From positions 634,928 through 698,927 of the forward strand of contig NW_025064882.1 in the NCBI RefSeq assembly GCF_019112545.1: 64,000 bases of DNA, read 5' to 3'. The notes under the pieces were generated by a model, which saw nothing but the letters and a program-made list of their open reading frames with translations, did no database searches and was not told the origin of the DNA. The position numbers and the translations under genes are program-made. This stretch comes from Guyanagaster necrorhizus. Lineage: Eukaryota > Basidiomycota > Agaricomycetes > Agaricales > Physalacriaceae. Shown here piece after piece: positions 45,470-56,906 of the stretch. Every line of letters begins with the position of its first letter. Position 1 is the stretch's first letter.

Positions 45470-47936
45470 ATGGCCACCAAGCAAATCAAGCAGCTCTCCA
45501 GAGAAGAAGTCGCCAAGGTCCGTCTCAGTTTATCCAGCGCTGGACGTATTGATAACGCGTAGTTTAGCATAACAAAGATGGCGATTTGGTGCGTCGATAT
45601 TCTCCTAAAAAGAGTAGGGACTGACATTGCATCTCAAGTGGATAGTCATTGACACCAAAGTTTTTGATGTATCGCGCTTTAAGGATATGCATCCCGGGGG
45701 CGCTGCTGTTCTTTTTGACGCGGAAGTTGGTATGTGAGCTACGCGTAGCGTCTCGTTGCCCCCTTAATGTCAATTGCAGCGGGACAAGATGCCACCGAAG
45801 CGTTCTATGGTCTTCATCGTCATGAGGTTTTACAAAAGCCTCAATATCAGCGGTTGCAGATTGGCATTATTGAGGGAGAAGAGCCTTCTATCCATCCTCG
45901 TGCCGTCGGCGAACTTAGCAAGGTGCCATATGGAGAGCCAACATGGCTAACACCTGGTTACTTCAATCCATACTTTTCGGAGGTACGCTGTTTCTACATT
46001 ATAGATTTGCTCGTCTCACTTCTCCACAGAACCACAGACAGTTGCAGTCTGCGATGCGCAGATTCACAGATGAATTTGTGACTCCTGATGCTGAGGCACG
46101 TCATTCGACCTAAGAGCATGCATTTGTGTATTGATTCAAGCATACGCACCAGATCCATGAAGAGGATGGCAAGCGACCATCGCAGAGCTTGTTCGATAAG
46201 ATGGCGTACGATAACATTAGTCATGCCATCTGCTCAAACTGATCGTGTTTCTTAGTGAGCTGAATATGCACGCTATGAGAATGGGACCAGGGAAGCATTT
46301 GAAGGGACTGAAGCTAATGAACGGTCTCGTGAAACCCGAGGAGTTTGATTACTTCCATGAAGTCAGTTCTACGGTCGGCCGACTATCCTTAATATGAGTC
46401 TAATTCTCCCTGCAGTTGATTATTACTCAAGAGTTAGCACGCTGCAACGCCCGAGGATTTGGAGATGGTGCACTCACAAATGTCATATATTTCTCATATT
46501 AACCGCTCTATCCAGGTCTCCTTGGTGGAAAGGTCATCGGGTTACCTCCTGTGCTCAATTTCGGAAGCGAGGAGTTGAAGGCAAAGATCGTTCCGGAGGT
46601 ATTCGCTGCCAAAAAATTCATCTGTCTCGCGATATCAGAAGCTCAGGCCGGCAGCGACGTTATGGGCTTACAAACTACCGCAGTGAAAACTGAGGACGGA
46701 AAGCATTGGATCATCAACGGTACTTACTGGTCCTCTCTCTTTCACTGAATTATATTCATGCCATCCCAGGCACGAAGAAATGGATAACGAATGCGACGTA
46801 AGCCAACGCTTTGCAAGGTCTTGCAAGCATCTGAAACGTTCAATAGTTTTGCCGACTATTTCACTGTTGGCTGTAAAACTGAAGATGGCCTCACCGTCAT
46901 TCTCGTAGAGAGAGGAGAAGGCGTTGAGACTCGCCCAGTGAAGACAAGTTATTCGAGCTCTGCAGGGACTGGTTTCATTACTTTCGACAACGTAAAAGTT
47001 CCTGTTGGAAACACCCTTGGCGAGGAGGGCGGCGGAATTTTCGTTATACTCAGGTATGCAATCCGTTGTTTAACTATCAATGAGCTTGATAGTTGCCCTC
47101 TAGTAACTTTAACCATGAGCGGTGGGTAATGTGCTGCTCCTCTGCAAGAAGCCAAAGAAGTATAGGTATGGATATTGCCACTGTTAAGACGATTGATTGA
47201 CTCAACTTGTCTCTAGTTGATGAGTGCCTCCAGTAAGATGGTTTTTTCTGCTAACGACCGTGTAACTAATTGTTTTCAGATGGACGTCACAGCGCAAAGC
47301 GTTCGGCAAACCTCTCCACTCTCAAGCTGTCATACGTCATAAATTGGCCGGCATGATATCGCGAGCGGAGAGTAAGAGAATTTACTGCTCACAACAGGTT
47401 CCTCACAATTGACTATCTACAGGTGTACAAAACTGGCTTGAAAACATTACATATCAGATGTGCAATATGGTGCGATCGGGGTTGATACGCAGAGATATCT
47501 GTCGAACTGACGAATGCGCAGTCTTACAAACAACAAGCCAGTAAACTCGCCGGGTAGGGTCATTCATACAACTGCTAGCATTGAATTGACTGTTCTGCGC
47601 GTCAGGCAAATTGCCTTTTTGAAGAGTTATTCCACTGCTTGCGCTCAGGAAACTGCAAGAGACGCTGTACAGATTTTCGGCGGTCGTGGAATTACGAAAA
47701 CTGGTATGTGCCACTCAATTAGCTGTCCTCCTTCGCTCATCGTCATATGTAGGCATGGGTCGATTTGTGGAGCATGTGAGTAGCAAGTGTTGCATTAGTC
47801 ACGTCAGGCTGATGTTAACTGTTAGTATCATCGCACGGTGCCATTTGATGCGCTTCTCGGTGGTGCTGAAGATGTATTAAGTGATCTTGGTGTAAGGCAG
47901 GCGTTACGAGCCATGCCTCAGGATGCTCGACTGTAA
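45470..47936 (+). CDS. cytochrome b5-acyl-CoA dehydrogenase fusion
   Basis: A flavoprotein that introduces the alpha,beta double bond in acyl-CoA, fused to an N-terminal cytochrome b5 haem domain. Exons join from ATG 45470 to TAA 47934-47936 without a stop, giving about 500 residues. The b5 part (residues about 1-90) has DLWIVIDTKVFDVSRF, the haem motif MHPGGAAVLF and FYGLHRHEV. The dehydrogenase part follows: ELIITQELARCNARGFGDG, LAISEAQAGSDVMGLQTTA, HWIINGTKKWITNATFADYF, FITFDNVKVPVGNTLGEEGG, QRKAFGKPLHSQAVIRHKLA and DAVQIFGGRGITKTGMGRFVEH. This fusion is known in fungi. The haem domain suggests electrons pass to an acceptor other than ETF, which is inference. The intron at 46096-46152 has a GC donor. 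Confidence 0.92.
46096..46152 (+). other. GC-AG intron in acyl-CoA dehydrogenase gene
   Basis: Joining TPDAE to IHEEDGKRPSQ requires the exon end GAG|gcacgt and acceptor caccag (57 bases). GT donors nearby give the wrong frame. Confidence 0.65.
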
Positions 47937-48106
47937 ACAGAACATTCTTTTACCTATCTTCACTTGGATTTCAATTATTCTTTGTATCCGAGTTAATGTA
48001 AGCTGTGATTCGATAGATGTACAAAATGCATAGTACAACAGGAAGAAAACGATAATACAGACCAAGACCATATTCAAATCTGACCCTATGAATCTAATTT
48101 TTGTTG

Positions 48107-51100
48107 CTAATGGAGGTGCGTGTGAACCGAGGAGAAGTTGGTGTCGCGAAAGTTTGACATCCAGTCAAAACCTGCATGTGTAAAATGGATGAGATTCGGA
48201 GACAATTTGCACTTGATTAACACGTACCAGGTAAGGCGATGTCCTGCCAAACAGAAGGATCGGTAAGGGATTGCATACTCTGCAAAATGTCGTTATCAAA
48301 CGGAAGAGGCGGTGTGAAATACTCGGCATCTGGAGCAAGCAACCCTTGCATTGTATCCATTTGTTCGACTGGAAGACCTGTTGGGGCAAACGGGTCCGCA
48401 ACACCGCCAGGAGGAGCGAATTGTTCAAATGACATGGCCGCTTGCGAAGGAGGAGGGGAAAGCGAATGAGTTGTCGTCGCAGGCGAAGCAGGAAAGACAG
48501 ATGAAGAACGACTCGCGTTATCCGCCGTGGGCATCGAAGACGATGATTTGGGCCGGCGGATCTTGCCGCGATTATCAACAACCATTGCAAGAAGACCTTT
48601 CAAGAAACGGGAGTACAGCTTAGGTCCATGACGGTCATCAATTGCAACCTCCGGCGAACCAAATAAGTCGATAACGTTTTGAACCCGGCCCCGTATAAGT
48701 TCGCATTGGTCGGCGGACAAGTAAGGTGCGAATTTCGGTTGGAGAAGCTGATAAAATGGAGAAGACTTCAACGACAGCTCCACTGAAGGCGGAAGGTATG
48801 TCATACTTTTACTAGAAAGGCTGCCGCAAATGTTGTGAAGACCTTCTGCGCTTCCGGTCCATGACGAAGATATATTCCTGGCTTATAATTAGCAACATGA
48901 CCGGACCAGAGAGAAAGTGCCCACTCTGTTCGGTCCGACCCAATTCATTCACCATCACGTCAACAACATCACAAGCCGCAGTAAGGCACTTTACATTCGA
49001 CAATCAATGTCAGTCAATGCAAAGACATGAGTGGACGTACACGGATCAAAAAAGGGTTTTCAACGTCGTATTTCTTGCTGAAGACATGCTGAAACCCAAA
49101 GGACAGTGCGACTAATCTGGCGTAACTGAAGGCCAGCTTGAGCAGTCCGATACGGAAATAATTTTGAGGGTCGGAAAGATCGGTCTGGTTCAGTAACGCC
49201 ATCCACTTCTCTTTGAGCTCCTTAAGTTCTTCGTCCGTTTCCGTAGCGACAAGAGCGATATCAACCTCCTGTGTACATACGTCATTGTCATCCAAAGAAT
49301 GAAACACCAAACAAACGGACCTTGTTCAGACCAGTTGGGTGATTGGGATCATTGTAAATACGCGCAAGGAACCTGCCCATTACCCTGAGGTCGGCGTTAT
49401 AACAACTAAGGTGAATATCGAAGTTTTTCAGGTTATAGACTGAACTCTTCCACCAGTTCTCCGAATGGTTGGCAGTGTAGTCCATGTTGCTGATGATTGG
49501 CGCCTTTCCATATTGAGAGCCGGTTGATCGGTCCAAGTTAAAGCAATTGAGCCACACCCGGGTGCGATTAAGCATTTCTCGGGCGTGGTTCTCATTTAAC
49601 GGTTTCGCAGTGTTCGGAAGATGGAGGTTCAGGTCGGTGGCGATTCTACGTAATCGTCCTCAGTAAGCCGAAAGGACGACGTCAAACGCACACACCTAAT
49701 AGCAAGGCCAAGATACAGCCAACCCCTTTGATCCTCCCATCTCCTGGATGGGACGGGGTACAAACTCAGTAGTATATAGCCGATACACATTTCGATATTT
49801 TTCGGACCGCCTATCAAGGCAGTTCCCGCCGCTAGCTGAGCAAAATGCATGGCTTGAGGATATAGGTCGGGACGTTCGGTGTAATACCGGGAAGAAATAG
49901 CACATACTAAGAGAAATAAGTGCATAATTCCCAGACCTCGAAGGTATACAACTACTCACTAACAGTAAACATAAAAGGACTTCGTAGACACGTCCGCTGA
50001 GCCGTATACAACACTGGGTCGACAAGAGATAAGGACAGATTCATTCGTTCGAAGAAACTATACGAAGATGAGGACCAAACTAGATACTGACCGAAACCGA
50101 CGTACATGGAAAAGAGTTTTTCTGCTTCAAGAGGTGTGATTATACCACGAGTCAGAATATGAGGAGCCTCGATGCCTTGACTGGCCTGAGTACTCCGTGC
50201 GATAGATCCAGGTCCTAGCGAAATAGTAAGCGTAGGAAGATCTATGGAACAGCAAACACTGACTGGTGAAGAACTCATCATTGGCCACTCCTACATTCGC
50301 CTTATCACCTCCATGTTCTTCGGCCTCCACGCTGCTACCTCTATGTCGGTTTTTTTTGAGACTTAAATCAGCCATCAACCCAAAGGGCACCGCTTCACTA
50401 GGCAAGGTTGCCAACTTATCACCAGAGTCCTTCTTCCGAGTTCCAGTGCTTGCTCGAGTGGCATTACTATCGACACTCGACCCCGACGAGCGTCGGCGTA
50501 AATCCTTTTTGCGACTTTCGATAGCCTCCGGAGTCCATCCTTCCGCATCAGAGTCTACGATAGCAAACTCGTAACCGCCCTCATCATCACGATTGACATC
50601 CTCTTCAGGATCGTGGTCCACGACGAAACTCTTAGGCAGTCCAATACCAATGAATCCTTCGAATTCTGCGAAGCTAGATCGGGCTTGGGCTATCCAAGCC
50701 TCAATCTTTTTATTTGCTTCTGTGTCGACGTTAAGATTGGAATCCGGAGGTGCGTCAGAGGTAAAGTATGATGAGGCATGGGTCGAGGACGGTGAAAGTA
50801 CAGGAGAATGCAAGGAAGGGGACGGGCTATGCGACGAGATGGTATCAGACCTTGACGAGACGGGGGTTGCTTTGAGTTTCTTATTAGATTCATCGAGCTG
50901 AGCCATGAGCCTCTGGATATGCTCGGCCTGCTCGCGAATTTCATTCATCAAATGTTCACGTTTCCTGTCACAAAGTTTAGTCGTGGAAGTGTGTAAAACC
51001 CGCGAATTACTCACGGTGGAACACGTCTCTTCTTCTTGCCAGGAATTACACATTCATGTCCGCCATTCAAGCAGCGTTTGCATGGATCCGTGTCCGTCTT

Positions 51101-51852
51101 GAATTCGCACCTAACTTTGAGATTTTTGCATCGGGCGCAAGCGCGGCTATGGCTGGGTAAGAAGAAGTGTTGAAGCCATTTTTGTGGACGACTCACGGCT
51201 TCGCCTTAATATCGTCCTTATTCTCGCCCGTAACCTCATCGTCCTCCTCAGCTCCGCCATCAGGAAGACGCTGTCTTTTGGCTTTGGGTTGTTGGGACAA
51301 AGCCGATGTGCTACTGGCGGGGATAGAAGGATGCTGAAAGTACAGCTGCGGAGCGGGTTCCGCCGAGAACGTACGCTGCATCGGAGCGGGAGAAGTAGAC
51401 AAAACGGGGGGGGCGGCTATTCGTCCAGAAGTAACGGAGCTTGGATTTGGGGAGATGGAACCGGCAGGCGGGAGAGTATATGCGCCATTGAACATAGTGA
51501 AATTGGAATCCGGACCGAGAGAAGAGTTGGAAGGAAAGGCATTGGCAAAACGACTCTGCTGCGATGAGCCGTACATTGCATCTGGAACGTAGAGGCCAGC
51601 ATCAGTCCTAGAGTGCTGCCCATCATTTGAGTAGGATGACATTCGTTCTGACTGCGGTCCAGAGACGTACGACTGACTAAAAGATGTATTGGGTGCATAC
51701 GAGCTAGAGAGGTTGCGGTTCTGCTGAGGCTGGATCGCATCGTAAGACTTTTGGGAAGCGTCGGAGGCCGATAAAGCGTATTCATGTTCCAACTGAACAT
51801 GTCCATAGCGAGGATAATTCCAGGGCTGGCCAGAATTATAAGAATCGGACAT
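48107..51852 (-). CDS. Zn(II)2Cys6 transcription factor, prtT-like
   Basis: A fungal-specific nuclear regulator of roughly 1000 residues. From ATG 51852 a Ser/Gln/Asn-rich disordered leader of about 220 residues precedes the zinc cluster CARCKNLKVRC ... CKRCLNGGHEC, which has the six cysteines of the binuclear cluster. The cluster is followed by a basic linker VIPGKKKRRVPPKREHL and a coiled coil IREQAEHIQRLMAQLDES. The middle homology domain follows with ILTRGIITPLEAEKLFSMY, GTALIGGPKNIEMCIGYILL, WEDQRGWLYLGLAIRIATDL and RTRVWLNCFNLDRSTG. The C-terminus is Ser/Pro/Phe-rich and ends in an acidic, aromatic tail (FDWMSNFRDTNF) that could activate transcription. The cluster plus linker closely resemble the protease activator prtT as I remember it; targets here are unknown. 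Confidence 0.85.
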
Positions 51853-52769
51853 GGTGGTAAAACGGAAAGAGCAGCAGTGGCAGCGTCACGGTCGAGATAC
51901 AGATGTCGTAAGGAAAGCGGAGAATGTTGATGGAGCAGGAAGGGTAAGCCCGTCAAAGAAACCGTGAGTTACTTGAAAGGGAAAGTAAAAGGGATACCAA
52001 GTCAAACAAGTTTGCCTTCACAAGGCGCACGGACACGAAAAGGACGCCGCCTTGGCCTTGGCTAAAGTCATTCTGGCATCACCGGCTGTCGTCGGCACAG
52101 TAAAATACTGGCAGCTGTAATGGTCACGCCGTGCGTTCCGAGTCCCAGGTCCACCCCAGCCAAACGGAAAACATATCGTCCATATATCTGATAAGCAGAG
52201 TCTTTCTTCATCGCATTGCTTGGGAAAATATGATTGTCATGGTCGTTCCAGCAATTGGTCTTCAGTTCATCACGACTTGTGGCTGTACAATTTTCTTCAA
52301 GTTTCTGGAGCTGCTTAACTTTTCATGTGGTCTTCAGATGCCTCGAGGACAATGACAAGTTCCGCACCACAATTGTACATTTATTTGTCTCTCCAGATTG
52401 TCATCTGGTTTCATCTCAAACTGATCATCGGATAAGATACGACGTTTTTACGTGGAAATCATACAACTCTAGCAAGATTACAACAATGCCACGAACCTTT
52501 TGCTCAGGGTGCTTTATAAACTTTATTGAACAAATAGAGGAACGACCAACCGTACACATATCGCTATGAAGTATATTGCTCACCTCGAGTTGCAACCAAG
52601 AGGCAGAGAAAAGTAAACAACAGAAAGGCAAAAAAGTCCTCGTACCACTGCTGACGCTTCTGTGACCAGTAAAAAGATGAGTCTCGGAACAAGCCATAGC
52701 AAATGGTGGTTGGGGGGGGAGGGTTGGACGGACTGTCAAATGTTCTCCCTGTCCTCCTTCAGGCGATCA
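51853..52769. other. intergenic, no gene seen
   Basis: Upstream region of the zinc-cluster gene and 3' flank of the next minus-strand gene. A G-rich stretch (ggttggggggggaggg) lies near 52708-52724. Confidence 0.5.
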
Positions 52770-54156
52770 TCATAAGAAATCCTCAGCACGCGCTCTCTTC
52801 TTCCCCCTCGACTCTTCGCCTTGCTGAGCTTTATCAGTAGATTTAGCAATGCAGTACTTCGGATTGTATGCGCGTAGCTCATCCTATAAACAACGGATCA
52901 TCAACTGGAATCAGTCGAGACAAAAACTATCACTTGCAGGTGAGAAATTAGGGTCTTGGAACTTCAGATCGGTCTCCTTCTTGAACGACGGTAATACTTG
53001 TTTGAGAGCAGGAACGGGAAGCACCGGCATGCGTGGAGTAGACGGGGGTTGAGACGACGGTGTAGGCGGCGGCGGAGTAGCAGGGACACTAGAACCAGTT
53101 GGTGTTACTGAGGTCATGGATCCATTTGTTGGCGGTGGCGGTGGGAATGGAGAAGCGGATCCCTGCTGTTGAGGAACAAAGGTCGGTGCGGGTGGGAATG
53201 GAGGCCTGATAATGCCGGGAGGGGGAACCCCAGACGGCATCCCCGTTGGTAACATTCCCGGAGCAAAAGGCGGCATAGGGAATCCAGGCGGAGGCGGACT
53301 ACAGGATTAAAAAAATAGGTAAGTAAAAGCAGAACATGAGCGCATATGTACTCACCCCGGAGGAAAGCTGGGCACCGGGAAGGGCGGGGGATATGGTGGT
53401 TGGCCTGGCAGCATACCGGGAACACCGGGCGGCAAAAATGGAGGGGGTCCGGGAGGCATCGCAACAGGTGGTCCGGGAGGGGTGGCAGTCGGAGCAGCGG
53501 CATATGCCTGAGGAGGGGCACCATAGACACCACCTGAACTAGAATCTGCTGGGGCGAGGGCCGGTTCATTGGATCCAGCACCCATTAGCGCTTTGTGGGC
53601 CTCTAGAGCGGCCTTCAACTCCTCCTCTGACATCGGACGGTTCTCTGTTTTCGGCCTTTTGGCTGGAGGCTGAGAAATAGAGCCAGCAGCGAGGCCCAAC
53701 TCAATCTCTTTCCGCCGCTTGTAATCAGCCACGTCGGGCGCGGGTATGCCTTCCATCCCAAATATCTCCACTTCATAACCGTCTCTTCCTGGTATGGCGT
53801 TCTCAATTCGAGGCAGGCTGTCATGAATTAAGATCACGGAAATAAGATTAGACACTGTAACACACTTTTCGGGCTCCAGCTTGTGTACCTGCTGAATGTG
53901 CACCGCTAATCCTCCCGCAGTATTGAGTCTTCGAGGGCACATGTTGCATTTGAAATGCTTAGCCTTTTGATGTTGCATCAATACTGCAAGGAGGCTTGTC
54001 AGTAGGCCAGCAAAACTTTCAAGCATCGGTCCTGACCCTTTTCGTCTTCAAATTCTCGCTCACAGTACCAACACCATGGCCGGATAATCTTGGTAAATGA
54101 ATATAGGCACAATAGAGATAGAGCAACCATCTTACCTGCTTGTTCTTCTTCTTTGC
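52770..54156 (-). CDS. BuGZ/ZNF207-like zinc finger protein
   Basis: A homologue of the animal spindle-assembly and splicing factor BuGZ (ZNF207). From ATG 54156 (MAKKKNKQ) to TGA 52770-52772, exons join in frame. Two C2H2 fingers come first, IIRPWCWYCEREFEDEK and HFKCNMCPRRLNTAGGLAVH, with the tail HIQQVHKLEPEKIENAIPGR and then the family signature GMEGIPAPDVADYKRRKE. The remainder is a very long Pro/Gly/Ala low-complexity region (residues about 150-370), as in BuGZ, where it drives phase separation. The C-terminus has a short conserved-looking segment LRAYNPKYC and a basic end GKKRARAEDFL. A GLEBS motif for Bub3 binding was not seen with confidence. Confidence 0.87.
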
Positions 54157-55019
54157 CATACTTGAGCGTTTCTGGTTAAAGGGGAACTGGAGAGAGCTGG
54201 AGCGAAAACAAAATGATTACATAATCCTTGCTTCGAACTTTCGGTTGGCCGAACCGAGTCATAACTGACCAGCTTCATTACAGAGCTCTAGCTCTAATAA
54301 GAGTATACTTACCAGTACAGTGGCATGTCTCGCAACTCTCCAAATCTTTCAACCTGGAACCTAAACATATGCTGTCTCCTTAGGTCGTTCATGAGATAAT
54401 TAGACATGAGAAGGACGTACGCAGACTTGCTATAAACATTGCCCGTGTTTCCAGTAGTTCCACTTGGTGAAAGCGACAGAGGATCTATACCATTCGTTTG
54501 ACAATATCCATGTACAGTGTTCTGATGCTGCATACAGTTGAAGGCTAGACCATGCAAGCTCATAATTTCCTGAGCAAGCGGAATAGCAGAGGGAAAATCA
54601 AGGCGAGATATAAGACGGGAAGACACGCTGTCGCAGAGAAAGAACCCAGAGGATTGACTCAAACTTTTCTAAATGATTGCGAGCAGGAAAGTGAGCAATT
54701 CGAAGACCTAGACGCCAGCCTTGGGTCTGAACAGCTCGAGTCCGACTGTTGGCTGTGTCATGGCGGCAAACCAAGATTCAAGATTCTAGCAACTTCAACC
54801 TTATATCCATTTCCCAGTCCTAGCTTCGAATACGTCAATATTCAGCCTGATCATCTCCGTCAAGTTGGATACATATGGTATGAAGTAAAATAACTATTAA
54901 AGTTGAAATATATCGTTTAACCCGTTTCTCAGCAGGCATTAGTTTGGTCTGGTCCAGTACTAGTACACTGTATACATACGACAGCAAACGTTCATAACTT
55001 AATCGAAGATCCCTGTGTC
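54157..55019. other. no confident gene; two competing ORFs
   Basis: A plus-strand frame 54552-54893 (113 residues, ATG start, acidic segment ESEQFEDLDASLGSEQLES) and a minus-strand frame 54309-54662 without ATG overlap here. Neither has a motif or splice partner, so neither is called as a gene. Confidence 0.35.
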
Positions 55020-55621
55020 CTAACGGAAAGCAAATAGTACTAGGGAAGAAAAGGCCAAAGTTACCAAAGGAATGACAGAGAAGGCTAGTAATACCGGGGA
55101 CACGACTTTGACAGCAGTGACACCCTCTTGTAACCACACAAACATGCAAACTTGCACAGCTAGACATGCAAAGCCAGCGCAGAGGTTGACGATCCCTAAG
55201 ACACCATTAATCAGTAGACAGGCGTTCCGCGTTCAGACAAATACCAAACAAACCACCGCCAGGATGATCCAATACTGAAACGATCAAGGATGTCGATGTT
55301 AGCAGGCATCCAGCCAGCGTGCGGCGGATCAAGACTACGCCTTGCAGCCCAGATAGGTACGCTCCCGGTTTTATCGACAAGGACAAGCGAAGCCACAGCG
55401 GTCGTACAATTGAAAATGATTGAACCATATGAAAAAGCCATTAAAGTCGAGAACGCAGCCGACGGGGGTAGAGGTAGATTAGACTGCGAATACGACATAA
55501 CATGGACGGAACATAGTGCTAGTTCTGCACACTGTTTACGAAAGGAGTTTAAGGCATTGATCAATTTCACTGAACGATAGCACCTACCAGGAACAGGGAG
55601 CTTTGTGCTGTGGACTGTCAT
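55020..55621 (-). CDS. three-TM membrane protein of an Agaricomycete family
   Basis: Three exons join from ATG 55621 (MTVHSTKLPVP) to TAG 55020-55022. The first intron must end at gtgcag so that PVP joins ELALCSVHVM. Hydrophobic segments are AFSYGSIIFNCTTAVASLVLV, WIVNLCAGFACLAVQVCMFV and VLLAFSVIPLVTLAFSSLV. Between them lie LVDKTGSVPIWAA and IDILDRFSIGSSWRWFVW. This order (SxGxIIxNxT, LVDKxGxxP, then a small xWRWxxW motif before the next TM) is a pattern I associate with a large family of unknown function in mushroom genomes. Extra 5' exons may exist, since the open sequence TSxTVHS begins before the ATG. A fragment of a second copy lies at 21116-21374. Confidence 0.65.
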
Positions 55622-56906
55622 GCTCGTTGGAGGGAATGTACTAATGGAGGTACTCGGTCTACGCGCAGAATTTCATATATGCATACGAATTCTTAATAAA
55701 ATGATACGTACAGCTCAAGTCCATGTCATTACCGCCTTGCGCCTCGACGGATCTAGGACTGCAGCACCGGTCGACTGTGAATAAGAGCGGTCAGTGAGAA
55801 TATAACAAAGGCAAAATCACGACGTGTACCATGAGTATGGCTGTCGTCCGTAGAGGGTGGACTAGGATGAAGTTCCCAAGTACGGTCTCCAGACGTGACG
55901 TTGGAACTATGTTGGCCTGTACGAAATGCAGGCCAGAGCCATGAGCCCATTTTTCTGACTTGGACATGTGTGATGAGGACTTGAAGAAGCTTTGTGGTAT
56001 CCAGAACCCCTTTCAAGTGTTATATCTACAGCACGTCGTTTGCTCTTCTTACTTGCTCCGTGCCTCACCAGTTTCATCAATGGAGGTCGCCTGTCCAAGG
56101 CAGTGAACATCAAAAACAAACATAGACGGCCAAGGATTCAAATTTACTTTTCATTAAATAAGCGCATGTCGGTAGAACCATACCACTTTGATCCCTCAAA
56201 CACAAGACATGCATAGGACTGCGCTTTTCGGCTACGCCTTGGCAAGCACGCTCCCACAGCATGTATGTATTCAGTTCAGCGTTGATTAGGCGATGATCAT
56301 CATAGGCAAGACCGGGAAACCTGTTGCACCACTGACGTGTTTGAGCATTATTATACCAACGTAGAAAACGCACCCATACCGCACTGTTCCAAACGCGCCG
56401 GAAACGGTTTGCAAAAACCAACATAATCATAAGTATACATTAGTAAAGGCCTGTCAATGAACTATAAGCGAGGCCTGGTGACAGTAGCTGCCAATAACGG
56501 TATAGGTGCCAACTAATTGCTGACGAATGCTGAATACATGTACAACGAAGTATGGGGTAGATCAGGCTCGAGATGCATAAACTACTGCAGCAGTACGCAT
56601 TGAAGTGGAAAATATAAATAAATAAGTGGGTTGGTGAGAGCAAGAAGATGATGTCCTGACGTCGGAAAAGCAATTTAAAGATGCAAGCTCTTCAGTGTGA
56701 ATGTCGGAAGAGACCGATGCCAGCTCGTAACAACAAAAATACGACAATAAAGAGGGAGGATGAAGTTGGCAATCCGATTTCCTAAACGTGGTGGTGTTGT
56801 TACAAGTAAATGGACATTGGTGAGGTGCACCAAGAAGTGTGCCGAAAAGTGTGCGGTGATGAAATGATCCAGGAGACAAAGCATCAAGGGTGAACGCCGT
56901 AGACCG
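55622..56906. other. no confident gene; possible 5' exons of the gene at 55020
   Basis: Minus-strand frames such as MGSWLWPAFRTGQHSS (from 55950) and one at 56110-56430 are open but could not be joined in frame to the three-TM gene. Confidence 0.4.

Noticed and set aside
50266..50901. Two plus-strand frames of about 100 residues
   Set aside because: They are antisense to the Ser-rich coding exon of the zinc-cluster regulator and mirror its composition.
53336..53542. Plus-strand frames opposite the Pro-rich region
   Set aside because: They are antisense to the Pro/Gly-coding stretch of the BuGZ-like gene; low-complexity GC-rich coding produces such frames by chance.
54309..54662. 117-residue minus-strand frame
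   Set aside because: It begins at TTG rather than ATG, competes with a plus-strand frame and has no motif.
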